Shown here: piece after piece, positions 38,219 to 47,376 of the stretch
How positions within the stretch are numbered: position 1 is the stretch's first letter
Layout: every line of letters starts with the position of its first letter
Assembly: GCA_020638575.1 (NCBI GenBank)
Contig: JACKIH010000003.1
Coordinates: forward strand, 1,531,501-1,595,500
Direction: 5' to 3'
DNA length: 64,000 nt
DNA from: Rhodospirillaceae bacterium
GTDB lineage: Bacteria; Pseudomonadota; Alphaproteobacteria; DSM-16000; Inquilinaceae
The notes under the pieces: model-generated
Database searches by the model: none
Told to the model about the DNA's origin: nothing
What the model saw: the letters and a program-made list of their open reading frames with translations, nothing else
Translations under genes and position numbers: made by a program

Positions 38219-39151
38219 CTATTGGCCGTCCGCCCGGCCGCGCGGCCTTGCCAGTCCGGCCTTCAGCTTCAGGTACTTGCGCACGTAGGTCCAGCGCAGC
38301 GCCTGGGAGGCCGAAGCGGCGACGGCGGCTCGGTACATGGCCGCCGCCTCGTCTGCCCGGCCGTCGAGGTAGAGCGAGCGGAACTGCGACAGCAGGATCT
38401 TGGCTTCGAAGCGGCTCCGGTAGGCAAGGAACCGCGGCGCCAGCCCGCTGTCGTCGAACAGGGCGCTGACCATCGCCGCCCAGGTCTCCGGGGAGTCCAC
38501 CGCCCGGCGGATCGCCCGCTCCGGCGACACCCGGTAGATGCGCGTCACCTTGGCGAAGGCGGCGGCCGGTGCGGCGGCGAGCACGCGGGCGTAGTAGACG
38601 AGGTCCTCGCCGAAGCGGATGGCGGGGAAGCGGGCCGCGGCCGCCACCTCGCGGCGGATCAGCGCAGTGCCGATGGTGGGATGCACGGGACGGTGGAACA
38701 GGATGTCGCGGAAGCGCGCCTCCGGCGACCGGTCCGCCGTGCCCGGCAAATAGGTGCGCGTGCGCCCGCCGGGATAAACTTCGTCGTAACCGCCGAACCA
38801 CAGCCCCGCGTCCGGCTTTGCCTGGGCGGCGCGGCGGAAGGCGGCAAAGGCATCGTCGCTCAGTTCGTCGTCGGCGTCGACGAACACCACGCAGTCCGCG
38901 GCGGCCAGCTCCAGCCCGCGGTTGCGCGCCGGCCCCGGACCGGCATTCTCCTGGCGCACCCAGCGCAGCGGGGCGGCCGGATGGTCGGCCAGGCTGTCGA
39001 GCACCTCGGCGGTGGCATCGCTGCTGCCGTCGTCCACCACGACGATCTCGCACTCCCCGTCCTGGCGGCGGACCGAAGCCACGGTGTCCGCGATGGTATC
39101 GGCCGCGTTGTAGGCGGCGATCACCACGGAAATCGACGGCGTTGGGCTCAT
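38219..39151 (-). CDS. Glycosyltransferase family 2
   Basis: 310 residues. GT-A fold: SISVVIAAYNAADTIADTVA at 6-25, VVVDDGSSDAT at about 37-47, ENAGPGPARNRGLE, then FVDADDELS with the DxD metal-binding motif. Transfers a nucleotide-activated sugar, probably in surface polysaccharide or protein glycosylation. No membrane helices. The ATG has a GGGAG site nine bases upstream. Confidence 0.88.
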   Translation of the reverse strand: MSPTPSISVVIAAYNAADTIADTVASVRRQDGECEIVVVDDGSSDATAEVLDSLADHPAAPLRWVRQENAGPGPARNRGLELAAADCVVFVDADDELSDDAFAAFRRAAQAKPDAGLWFGGYDEVYPGGRTRTYLPGTADRSPEARFRDILFHRPVHPTIGTALIRREVAAAARFPAIRFGEDLVYYARVLAAAPAAAFAKVTRIYRVSPERAIRRAVDSPETWAAMVSALFDDSGLAPRFLAYRSRFEAKILLSQFRSLYLDGRADEAAAMYRAAVAASASQALRWTYVRKYLKLKAGLARPRGRADGQ

Positions 39152-39539
39152 CGGAGGCTCCCGGAAAGGACGGCGCCGGCGCAGCGGCGGCGGGCGTCAG
39201 CGGCCGCCGACATCAGCCACAGCACCGGCCCCGGTGCAACCGTCGCCGTCACCAATTGCGCCCCTTCGGCGGGCTTTGATCGGATTTGGTGTAGACTCAG
39301 GGGCCAGCGCGACCGAAATAGTCGATCGGAGGCCGCACCTGTCGTTTGGCGTGGCCTAGCCGCACCGCTATGATACATCGTAGACGGGCAAGGCAGAGGA
39401 TGGGCTGGGGAACGGCATCGTGGCGCGGGGAAGCGAACAGGCACTGAACCGAAAGCCGAGCGGATCGGCCAGTCCCGGACACCGGGCGCGGGTCCGCGCC
39501 ATGACGGCGCCGATCCCGGTCTCGCGGTAGTCGCCCGGC
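39152..39539. other. Gene-free stretch upstream of the hybrid kinase
   Basis: 388 bases between divergent genes. It contains no tRNA, repeat copy or convincing small gene. An AT-richer spot around 39365-39380 (CTATGATACATC) may hold a -10 box, but no matching -35 box is obvious. The promoters of both flanking genes must lie here. Confidence 0.3.
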
Positions 39540-41495
39540 ATGCTGACCTTGTCCCCCGATACTCCGAGCTGGGATCTGCTTCCGTGTGGGCTGGCGATCG
39601 TCGATGCCGCCGGCCAGGTGAAGGCGGTCAACGCATCCGGCGGCACCGTACTGCGCCGCCTGCTGTCCCTAGGGCCGGGCGAGCCCGTCACCGACCTGTC
39701 GGCCTGCCTGCCCCTGCGCGATGCCATCCGCTCCGCCGCCTATGGCGGGGGTGCGCCGGAAGCGGTGCTGGATCTGCCGGTGGCGCCACCGCGCCCGCCG
39801 GCCAAGCTGAAAGTGGTCTGCATCCCGGAAGGCGACGGCACGGTGCTGCTGTCGATGACCGAGCAGCCGACGGCGGCATCCGCCGGCCCGGCCAACGCGT
39901 TCTTCGAGCGCCGCTTCCGCGTGCTCGCCGGGCTGACCAACGATTGGTTCTGGTCGACCGACACCGAAGGCCGCTTCATCGAAACCTTCGACGAGGCGGG
40001 GCGCCTGCTGGTGTCGTCCGAAGTGGTCGGCCGCAAGCGGTCCGACTTTCTCGATCCCAGTGAGGATCCGGGGGATTTCGCGGCCATCGCATCGGCCGAA
40101 GCCACCCGTCGGCCCTTCCGCAACCTGGTCTACCCGCAACGCCAGATGGACGGCACGACCCGGTGGATCAGCGTCAGCGGCACGCCGCAATACGATACCG
40201 GCGGGCAATTCATCGGCTTTGCCGGCACCGCCGCGGATGTGACGCGCCGCCATCGCGCGGAAATGGAGCTGCGCCGCGTCAACACCGCCTTGGAAGAACG
40301 CGTGCGTGCCCGCACCCAGGCCCTGGAAGCGGCCCTGGAGCGTTACCGCTCGGCCGAGGCGGAAGCCGCCCAGGCCAACCGCGACAAGAGCCTGTTCCTC
40401 AGCGCCGTCAGCCACGACCTGCGCCAGCCGCTGCAGGCCGCGATCACCAATCTCGGGCTGCTCGGCTGTACCTCCGTCGGCGAAGACGGCCGCGAGGCGT
40501 TTGCCCGTCTCGGCGAAAGCCTGGGCGACCTGGCCGACCGGGTGGAACAGCTTCTCGACGTGGCGCGCATCGACAACGGCACGTTGGAGGTGCAGCGCGA
40601 GTGCTTCCCGGTGCGCCAGATCACCCGGCGGCTGGCGGAACGCTTCGGCCCGCTGGCCGAGCTGCGCTCCATCGAACTGGCGATCGCCGACACCGATCAG
40701 GCGGTGCAGAGCGATCCCTACCATTGCGAACGCATCCTCCACTACTTGCTGGACCACGCCTTCCGGGCACCACGCACGCGGTCGGTCCGGGTCGGTATCG
40801 ATATCGACGACACCCTTGCGACCGTGTGGGTGGAAGACGACGGCACCGAACCGTTTGATCGGGCCGCCGCCATCTGGGCGGCCTCGCGGTTTCGCGACCT
40901 GGTGGACGATGCCCCCGACGGCGGCTTGGCGCTGGCCATTGCGGAACGCCTGGCGCGCATGCTCGGCCACGTCTGGCGGGTCGGCCACCGGCCCGGCGGC
41001 GGCACCCTGGTGGCCATCGGCCTGCCGCTGGCGGCCGAAGAGTCGATTTCGGCCCGCAGCACCGGCCTTGCCGATGACGGGCGCCACCCGCCGATGGCGA
41101 TCGGGCTGCAAGGCCAGATCGTCGTGATCGAAGACGACCTGAGGGTGCTGGACAGCCTGTGCGCGGTCCTCGGCGAACTGGGCTTTCAAACCTTGGCCGC
41201 CACCTCGCTGGACGATGCGCTCGGCCAGCTTGTGCGCGACGAGGTGTGGCCGCTGCTGGTGCTGGCCGACCAGAAGCTGGGCACCGGGCGCACCGGCACC
41301 GAAGCGATCGCCGTGCTGCGCCGGGTCTTCGGCTCCGACCTGCCGGCAATGATCCTGACCGGCGACAGCGCCGCCCTGGCGCAGGCGACCACCGGCTCGG
41401 TGCCGGTGCTGGCCAAGCCGATCGGGGCGGAGGATCTGCGCAACGCCATCGAAGCGGTGCTGGCGGAAGGGATGGACGTTTCCACCCTGGCCTGA
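39540..41495 (+). CDS. PAS-containing hybrid histidine kinase/response regulator with degenerate ATPase
   Basis: 651 residues, cytoplasmic (no membrane helices). An N-terminal PAS-like region (1-110), a PAS domain at about 121-240 (FFERRFRVLAGLTNDWFW), a coiled coil (241-285), then the HisKA H-box SHDLRQPLQ with H292. The HATPase region (about 385-500) lacks the usual N-box Asn (LLDHAFR, residues 403-409) and has DDGTEP where DxGxG is expected; the GLALAIAERLARMLG G2-like box remains. A C-terminal receiver domain (525-645) has acidic ED 531-532, likely phospho-acceptor D577 (VLADQKL), T607 and K626. An in-frame TAG three codons upstream fixes the ATG as the first possible one. It may act as a phosphatase or sensor more than as a kinase. 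Confidence 0.82.
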   Translation: MLTLSPDTPSWDLLPCGLAIVDAAGQVKAVNASGGTVLRRLLSLGPGEPVTDLSACLPLRDAIRSAAYGGGAPEAVLDLPVAPPRPPAKLKVVCIPEGDGTVLLSMTEQPTAASAGPANAFFERRFRVLAGLTNDWFWSTDTEGRFIETFDEAGRLLVSSEVVGRKRSDFLDPSEDPGDFAAIASAEATRRPFRNLVYPQRQMDGTTRWISVSGTPQYDTGGQFIGFAGTAADVTRRHRAEMELRRVNTALEERVRARTQALEAALERYRSAEAEAAQANRDKSLFLSAVSHDLRQPLQAAITNLGLLGCTSVGEDGREAFARLGESLGDLADRVEQLLDVARIDNGTLEVQRECFPVRQITRRLAERFGPLAELRSIELAIADTDQAVQSDPYHCERILHYLLDHAFRAPRTRSVRVGIDIDDTLATVWVEDDGTEPFDRAAAIWAASRFRDLVDDAPDGGLALAIAERLARMLGHVWRVGHRPGGGTLVAIGLPLAAEESISARSTGLADDGRHPPMAIGLQGQIVVIEDDLRVLDSLCAVLGELGFQTLAATSLDDALGQLVRDEVWPLLVLADQKLGTGRTGTEAIAVLRRVFGSDLPAMILTGDSAALAQATTGSVPVLAKPIGAEDLRNAIEAVLAEGMDVSTLA

Positions 41496-41701
41496 CGCGG
41501 TCCGCAGCCGGCCACGGCCCGGTGCCCGGCACCCGGGCAGGGCACATATCGGCGATCCGCAGCTTGCGCCGCCGTTCCGCAATGCTATGAACGCCACCGC
41601 CGATGCCGCTGCGATCGGTCTCAGGCCGTTTGCCTGTGCCGCCCCGGCGCCCGTCCCGTTCCTGCCGCCGAGCCGCCCCCAAAGCCGTCGACCGAGCTGC
41701 C

Positions 41702-43462
41702 ATGACGTCCCTTACCGACCGCCTCAGCCAGATCACCGGTGCCGCCTTCGCGGCCTTGGAGCTGCCGCCCGCCCTGGGGGCCGTCGCCGTGTCCAACCGC
41801 CCGGATCTCAGCCAGTTCCAGTGCAACGGCGCCATGGCGGCCGCCAAGCTGGCGCGCAAGCCGCCGCGGGAAATCGCCCAGGCGGTGGCCGACCGGCTGG
41901 CCGCCGATCCGATCTTTGCCGAGGTGTCGCTGGCCGGCCCCGGCTTCCTCAACCTCACCGTCACCGATGCCTGGCTGGCCGCACATGTGGATGCGCTCAC
42001 CAGCGATCCGCGCCTCGGCGTGCCCGATCTCGGCCATGGCGCCACGGTGGTGCTGGACTACGGCGGCCCCAACATCGCCAAGCCCATGCATGTGGGCCAC
42101 CTGCGCGCCAGCATCATCGGCGATAGCCTGCGCCGGCTGTTCGGCTTTGCCGGCTACCGCACCATCGGCGACGTGCACCTGGGCGACTGGGGGCTGCCCA
42201 TGGGCATGCTGATCAGCGAGCTGGCGATCCGCCACCCCGACTGGCCCTATTTCGACCCGGCGGCGACCAGCTTTCCCGCCCAGTCGCCGGTGGAAATGGA
42301 CGACCTGGAACAGCTTTACCCCGAAGCCGCGGCGGCCTGCCGCGACGATGTCGCACGGCTGGAGGCCGCCCGCACGGCCACCGCCGAGCTGCAGGCCGGT
42401 CGGCCCGGCTACCGCGCCCTGTGGCAGCACTTCTTCGACGTCTCGGTCGCCGGCATGCGCCGGGACTTCTCCGCCCTCGGCGTCAGCTTCGACCTGTGGA
42501 ACGGCGAAGCCTGCGTGCACGACCTGATCGCCCCGATGATCGAGGCGTTGCGCCGCGACCGGGTGGCGGAAATCGACCAGGGAGCGGAAATCGTCCGCGT
42601 CGCCGAAGACGGCGACAAGTCGGACATCCCGCCGCTGATCCTGGTGAAGTCCGACGGGGCGGTGATGTACGGCACCACCGACCTCGCCACCATCGTCGAC
42701 CGGGTGCAGCGCTTCGATCCGGCGCTTTCGCTCTATGTCGTCGACCAGCGCCAGCACCTGCATTTCGAGCAGGTGTTCCGGGCCGCCCGCAAGGCCGGCC
42801 TGGCCGGCTCCGGTGTCCTGGAGCATATCGGCTTCGGCACCGTCAATGGGCCGGACGGCAAGCCGTTCAAGACGCGGGCCGGCGGCGTGATGCGGCTGGG
42901 AGAACTGATCCGCATGGCCACCGAAGCGGCGGCCGAACGGATCGCCGAAGCCGGGCTGGCCGAGGAGATGGATGCAGAAGAGCGCGCCCAGGTGGCCCGC
43001 CAGGTCGGCATCGCCGCGGTGAAGTTCGCCGATTTGGCCAACCACCGCATGTCCAACTACGTCTTCGACCTGGACCGGTTCACCCGCTTCGAGGGGCGCA
43101 CCGGCCCCTATCTGCAATACGCCGCGGTGCGCATCCGATCGCTGTTGCGCAAGGCGGCCGAACGCGGGCTGGAGCCGGGCGCGGTGGAACCGGCCACCGA
43201 GATCGACCGCGATTTGATGCTGCTGCTGGGCCGCCTGCCGGACGCCGTGGCGGCGGCGGTGGACAAGCGCGCGCCCAACGAGTTGGCCGACTTCGCCCAC
43301 CAGCTCAGCCAGGAGTTCAATCGCTTCTACGCCAACTGCCACATCCTCAGCGAAACCGACCCCGGCCTGCGCGCCTCCCGCCTGGCGCTGGCGGCACTGA
43401 CCCACGACCAGATCGTCCACGTGCTGGACCTGCTGGGCATCGAGGTGCCCGAGCGCATGTGA
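41702..43462 (+). CDS. argS: Arginyl-tRNA synthetase
   Basis: 586 residues from ATG 41702, which gives the family N-terminus (SLTDRLSQITGAAFAALELP); a longer in-frame start at 41603 is not family-like. The N-terminal domain recognises the tRNA D-loop. The class I HIGH motif is H130-V-G-H within PNIAKPMHVGHLRAS. The region KPFKTRAGG takes the place of KMSK, as in many bacterial ArgRS. The C-terminal anticodon-binding domain includes RTGPYLQYAAVRIRSL. Needs tRNA for amino-acid activation. Its stop overlaps the next small gene (TGATG). Confidence 0.97.
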   Translation: MTSLTDRLSQITGAAFAALELPPALGAVAVSNRPDLSQFQCNGAMAAAKLARKPPREIAQAVADRLAADPIFAEVSLAGPGFLNLTVTDAWLAAHVDALTSDPRLGVPDLGHGATVVLDYGGPNIAKPMHVGHLRASIIGDSLRRLFGFAGYRTIGDVHLGDWGLPMGMLISELAIRHPDWPYFDPAATSFPAQSPVEMDDLEQLYPEAAAACRDDVARLEAARTATAELQAGRPGYRALWQHFFDVSVAGMRRDFSALGVSFDLWNGEACVHDLIAPMIEALRRDRVAEIDQGAEIVRVAEDGDKSDIPPLILVKSDGAVMYGTTDLATIVDRVQRFDPALSLYVVDQRQHLHFEQVFRAARKAGLAGSGVLEHIGFGTVNGPDGKPFKTRAGGVMRLGELIRMATEAAAERIAEAGLAEEMDAEERAQVARQVGIAAVKFADLANHRMSNYVFDLDRFTRFEGRTGPYLQYAAVRIRSLLRKAAERGLEPGAVEPATEIDRDLMLLLGRLPDAVAAAVDKRAPNELADFAHQLSQEFNRFYANCHILSETDPGLRASRLALAALTHDQIVHVLDLLGIEVPERM

Positions 43463-43635
43463 TGTCGCCGCTCGGCTGGCTGGGCGTCGCCGTCCTCGTC
43501 TATCTGGCCCTCTTGGCCCGCCGCGCCCGGATCGAGGGCGAATTCGGCAAGTTCCTGCTCGGCCTGGTGTTCGTGGCGGTCCTGCTGGCGGTGCTGGCCG
43601 GCCTGGTCGGGCTTTACGCCTGGCTGGTCGGCTGA
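43462..43635 (+). CDS. 57-residue membrane mini protein coupled to argS
   Basis: The ATG shares a base with the argS TGA. MSPLGWLGVAVLVYLALLAR is a first hydrophobic helix (4-19), RRARIEGEFG a short charged loop, and KFLLGLVFVAVLLAVLAGLV a second helix (30-56). Helical-hairpin topology with a positively charged loop. Not recognised. The coupling and clean two-helix pattern argue for a real gene, but GC-rich DNA can give such frames by chance. Confidence 0.45.
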   Translation: MSPLGWLGVAVLVYLALLARRARIEGEFGKFLLGLVFVAVLLAVLAGLVGLYAWLVG

Positions 43636-43652
43636 ACCATTCACGTTTGGAC

Positions 43653-43737
43653 GGCACCTGCCCTCACCCCGGCCAACCGCCCGATCGTCTGCAATGGCTT
43701 GGGCGGTCGGGCGGTGGTGCGGGCTGGCGCAGACTGG
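43653..43737 (+). repeat. Dispersed intergenic palindromic repeat, copy C
   Basis: The left arm GGCACCTGCCCTCACCCCGG pairs with the right arm, which reads GGGCGGTCGGGCGGTGGTGC then GGGCTGGCGCAGAC. It lies between two convergent genes, where it could stop transcription from both sides. Most diverged of the four copies. Confidence 0.6.
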
Positions 43738-43749
43738 AGAAAGGCACCC

Positions 43750-44007
43750 CTATCCCAGCGGGATGAACGAGGTTTTGGTGCTGCCGCACACCGGGCAGTA
43801 CCAGTCGTTGGGGATCTCGGGAAAGGGAGTGCCGGGGGCGATGCCGCTGTCCGGGTCGCCGACGGCCGGATCGTAGATGTAGGGGCGGCAGTCCGAGGTG
43901 GTACAGATATAGCGGCGCATGTCCTGGGCGCGGGCGCCGGTCGCCGTCAGCGACAGCGGGGCCGCAGCCAGGCCCGCCAGAACGGTGCGGCGTGCGAGGT
44001 CGGTCAT
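43750..44007 (-). CDS. Tat-exported rubredoxin-like protein with a CX4C knuckle
   Basis: 85 residues from ATG 44007. The N-terminus TDLARRTVLAGLAAAPLSLT is a twin-arginine signal followed by a cleavage-like ATGARAQ. The mature part is a rubredoxin: YIYDPAVGDPDSGIAPGT and IPNDWYCPVCGSTK. Iron ligands would be C35, C40, C71 and C74. The first pair is spaced CX4C (CTTSDC) instead of CX2C, and the Gly before YIYD is replaced by RP. Export in folded form fits a metal cofactor. A periplasmic electron carrier is the simplest role; the partner is unknown. Convergent with the argS operon. Confidence 0.8.
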   Translation of the reverse strand: MTDLARRTVLAGLAAAPLSLTATGARAQDMRRYICTTSDCRPYIYDPAVGDPDSGIAPGTPFPEIPNDWYCPVCGSTKTSFIPLG

Positions 44008-44290
44008 GCCTGACGATCCTGGGTTCCGGACGGACGCGGTGAACGCGCACCGCCTCCATACCCGGCATCGTTGGCGGCAGCCCCGCCGCCAACATTGACG
44101 CGGGTCAACGGCCACCGGAGTGTCATGGAAAATTAACGCCACGGTTGCAGGTGCGGCCAATCGGCCCGTCGTGCAAGGCTATCGGAACGGCCGGATTTCC
44201 GCCTGCTGCCGCCTGTGTCAGATTACAGTGGACGCGGTCCAGGCTTGCGACTTGGGCGCGGAATAAGAAGAAGAGTGGGGAGAGTGTGTC

Positions 44291-45451
44291 GTGGCCGACA
44301 GCTTCCAGTTCGATTGCCGCGGATCGGTGGTCTCCGGCTTGGGCACAGCCCGCCGCCCGCCCGCCGGCCTGACCATCGATGGGCCGGTGTTGGCCGTGGT
44401 CGATGCGGGGCTGGTCGGTGCCGGGGTGGCGGCCCCGGTGCTGGAGGGCTGGCAGGCGGCCGGGCTCGCCGTCACCGCCTTCACCGGCTTTTCCAGCGAT
44501 CCCAAGGCCGCGCAGATCGATGCCGCGCGGGACGCCGCCCTGAAAATCGGTGCGGCGGGGGTGCTGGGTATCGGCGGCGGCTCGGCGCTGGACGTCGCCA
44601 AGACGGCGGCGGGCCTCCTTGGCAGCGACTTCCCTGCGGTGGACTATGCCCTGTGCCGCCAGCCGTTTCCGGCGCGCACCGCCACCCTGGTGGCGATCCC
44701 CACCACCGCCGGCACCGGGGCCGAGGTCACCCGCACCACCGTCTACAGCGATGCCGCCGGCACCAAGCTGTGGGCCTGGGATGACGCGCTGCGGCCCGAT
44801 GTGGCGGTGCTCGACCCGGAGGTCACGGTCGGCCTGCCGCCGGCGCTCACCGCCGCCACCGGGGCCGATGCCCTGGTGCACGCCATCGAAGCCTGCACCA
44901 ACAAGCGCGCCAACCCCATCGTCGATGCCTGGTCGCTGCACGCGATTCGCCTGGTGGTGCACACGCTGCCCGTGGCGGTGCGCCATCCCTCCGACCTGGC
45001 GGCGCGGGCGACGTTGCAGGTGGCGGCCTGCCTCGCCGGCCTGGCGATCGATGCCTGCGGCACCGGCGTCGCCCACGCGCTGGGCCATGCGCTGGGCTCG
45101 CTGGCGGGCGTGCACCATGGCCGCTCGGTGGCCTTGGGGCTCAGGGTGGCGCTGCCCGGCAACGCCGCCGCCGCACCGGAGCGCCATGCCGCCGTGAGCC
45201 TGGCGATGGGCCTGATCGGCGAGGACGACATGCAACTCGCCCCGGCGCTGGCCAGCCGGTTCGATGCCTTTCTCGGCCAGGTGGGCGTGGAGGTCTCGCT
45301 GGCCGGCGACGGCCTGGGACCGGCCGATGCCGAGCGGCTGACCCGCGCCGTCCTGCAACCGGAAAACGCGCCGATGTGCGAGGCGAACTGCCGGGAGATG
45401 ACGCCGGAGGTGGTGGCCGACCTGGTGCACGCCCTGCTGACGGCGGACTGA
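44291..45451 (+). CDS. Iron-containing alcohol dehydrogenase
   Basis: 386 residues from a GTG at 44291 with GGGGAGAG upstream. The nucleotide-binding GGGSALDVAK is at 95-104 and AIPTTAGTGAEVT at 135-147. Metal ligands are D193 (GADALVHAIEA), H197, H262 (VAHALGHALG) and H276 (VHHG), all in place. Group III dehydrogenases oxidise primary alcohols, lactaldehyde, 1,3-propanediol or 4-hydroxybutyrate with NAD(P)+. The substrate cannot be assigned. No operon partner. Confidence 0.9.
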   Translation: MADSFQFDCRGSVVSGLGTARRPPAGLTIDGPVLAVVDAGLVGAGVAAPVLEGWQAAGLAVTAFTGFSSDPKAAQIDAARDAALKIGAAGVLGIGGGSALDVAKTAAGLLGSDFPAVDYALCRQPFPARTATLVAIPTTAGTGAEVTRTTVYSDAAGTKLWAWDDALRPDVAVLDPEVTVGLPPALTAATGADALVHAIEACTNKRANPIVDAWSLHAIRLVVHTLPVAVRHPSDLAARATLQVAACLAGLAIDACGTGVAHALGHALGSLAGVHHGRSVALGLRVALPGNAAAAPERHAAVSLAMGLIGEDDMQLAPALASRFDAFLGQVGVEVSLAGDGLGPADAERLTRAVLQPENAPMCEANCREMTPEVVADLVHALLTAD

Positions 45452-45512
45452 CCGTCCGCCGGGAAGAGGTCGACTCAGCGACTCGGTGGAGAGATCGAGC
45501 GGCGACCCGGGG

Positions 45513-46445
45513 TCAGAAGGTGAACCAGGGCTGGTCCACCTCGTAGACCTGGCCGGTGCCGTTGATGTTGGGGCGCACCGGTGCCTCCGGCATCACGCCA
45601 CTGGTGCCGGGGCCGCCCAGCGCCATCAGCACGCGCCATTCGCCTCGCTCGGTTTCCATCAGCAGCGGCGAGCCGCCGTCGCCGACGCGGGCGTCGCACG
45701 CCTGCAAGGTCAGCCCGGTTTCGCCGCCGGTGCCGGCCAAGCGGCAGTTGAAGTCGCCCGACAGGATGTGGTTGCGCCCCGGGCCGTAGCCCACCAGGGC
45801 GACCGTGCCCACCGGGGTCATGGCCGCGATTTCCGCCGGGGTCAGCGACTCCCAGGTGATGGGCGCCACCGGCGGGGCTTCGTCCAGGATCACCAGGGCC
45901 CAGTTGTCGACGAAGTTGTAGACGGTGCTGCCACGGTATTCGCGCGTCTCGCGGAAGCCCGGCGCCAGGATCACCTGGCGGCCATGGGCACGGGTGACGA
46001 AGCTTTCGTCGTCCGGATTGGCGAGCGATTGGGTGAGCCCGGTGGTGAAGGTGATGGTACCGGCCCCCAGCGTGCCGCCGACGAGGCCCTGGGGAATGCA
46101 GTAGGCGGTGGTCAGCACCTCGCGGCGGCCGATCAGCGTACCGGTGCACGACTCCGCGCCCACGAAATCCAACCGGCCGATGGCCGACCACGGATAGACG
46201 GTGGGATCCACCGGCACCCGGCCGCCCACCTGGGTGGCCGCCGGATCGCCCCTGAGGCCCGGCAACGTCCGCGCCAAAGCGCCGCTCGGTGCCTGGTCGT
46301 TGGCCGTGGTGAGCAGCCGCGGCGTGTCGGTGATCGGCTGGTTGGCCGGGTCGACGCCGCTATCCGGCGCCCGCACCTGCGCGCAAGCGGCCGCCCCAAG
46401 CAAGGCAGCGCCCAGCGCGATCGACCGCAGTGGCCCTCCGATCAT
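45513..46445 (-). CDS. Exported trypsin-fold protein with all three catalytic residues replaced (pseudoprotease)
   Basis: 310 residues from ATG 46445 with a GGGGGGA site. Signal sequence 7-20 followed by Cys21 (GAAAC-AQ), possibly a lipoprotein although the -3 residue is Ala. The chymotrypsin-like fold is clear: C100-TGTLIGRREVLTTAY-C116 matches the usual CxGTLIGxxxVLTAAHC, NFVDNWALVIL matches xDWALL, and C250-DARVGDGGSPLL matches C-D-x-x-x-G-D-S-G-S-P-L. The catalytic His is Y115, the Asp is N181 and the Ser is G257. The frame and disulfide cysteines are intact, so this looks like a maintained non-enzymatic paralogue, not a decaying gene. Probable binding or scaffold role at the envelope. 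Confidence 0.8.
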   Translation of the reverse strand: MIGGPLRSIALGAALLGAAACAQVRAPDSGVDPANQPITDTPRLLTTANDQAPSGALARTLPGLRGDPAATQVGGRVPVDPTVYPWSAIGRLDFVGAESCTGTLIGRREVLTTAYCIPQGLVGGTLGAGTITFTTGLTQSLANPDDESFVTRAHGRQVILAPGFRETREYRGSTVYNFVDNWALVILDEAPPVAPITWESLTPAEIAAMTPVGTVALVGYGPGRNHILSGDFNCRLAGTGGETGLTLQACDARVGDGGSPLLMETERGEWRVLMALGGPGTSGVMPEAPVRPNINGTGQVYEVDQPWFTF

Positions 46446-46633
46446 GGTCGATCCCCCCTGCTTCGCCCCGGCCGCCCCGTGCCGGCCGACTGGTCCCGGT
46501 CCTCCGCGGATGGGCCCACCCACCTAAGGGACCGGCGCCGCTCCAGGATTCGTACTCATAATAGTCGCGCGAAGCTTAAACGATTGCTTTCCTTTGGGCC
46601 ATCCTGTTCATGCGGCGACTTAGCCGGGACCGC

Positions 46634-47209
46634 TCACGCCCTGAGCCCCCGCTGCGGCGGTGCCTGGCCCTCGGTGGCCGCAAGCGGTGCGGCAGTGAGG
46701 CCGAGGTCGCTTTCCTGCACGGTCTCGTGCCCGTCCACCGAAGCGAGTCGCGTCTCCAGCTCGATGCGCACCGTGCGGGTGCGAACGGGCCAGCCGCGCC
46801 GGCCGTGGGTGTAGCGCAGCTTCAGCATCACCGGCCGGGTGAGCGCCTTGGGCGTACCGATCAGCAGCACCAGGATGCCGCGATCCATGGGCGGGAAGAT
46901 GTGGTTGAGCTCCAGCGGGCCCGGCCGCGCCTCCCGCCCGTCCATGGCCAGCACGGCCGGCGACGGCCGGACGACGGAGATCCGGCGCAGCCGCAGCTCC
47001 TTCAAGGTGTGGTTGCGGATGCGCAAGGTGAGCCGGCGGGTGCGTTCACTGATCGGCTCGGCCTGCCCGTCGACGAACACGCGCATCTGGCGCAGCAGCG
47101 TGCGCCGGGCCGACAGGGCCGACAGGGCGGCGACCAGGGCCAGCACCACGGCCCCCCAATCGCGAACCACCAGGACGACCGGCCAGATCTGATCCAGCAC
47201 CTGGGACAT
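46634..47209 (-). CDS. Membrane-anchored protein of unknown function
   Basis: 191 residues, not recognised. One N-terminal transmembrane segment (about 8-32, WPVVLVVRDWGAVVLALVAA) followed by an Arg-rich region and a beta-rich domain (LTLRIRNHTLKELRLRRISV and LRYTHGRRGWPVRTRTVRIE) that looks like an immunoglobulin-like fold. The C-terminus is low-complexity. Probably anchored in the inner membrane. It is divergent from dacB; the 170-base gap holds both promoters. Confidence 0.6.
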   Translation of the reverse strand: MSQVLDQIWPVVLVVRDWGAVVLALVAALSALSARRTLLRQMRVFVDGQAEPISERTRRLTLRIRNHTLKELRLRRISVVRPSPAVLAMDGREARPGPLELNHIFPPMDRGILVLLIGTPKALTRPVMLKLRYTHGRRGWPVRTRTVRIELETRLASVDGHETVQESDLGLTAAPLAATEGQAPPQRGLRA

Positions 47210-47376
47210 GCGCCATGCTTGTCACCCCCACCGCCGCGGCACAAGGGGCGATGGGGTGAGGACAGCGGGCGGCGCGGCATGCGACCGGGCCGTGCAGCGA
47301 CCCGTTGCAGGCCATCCCGTCCTTGCGTCATCTTGCCGGCACAGCATCCCTTTCTGGCAGTGCGGGCAGGGCGACC

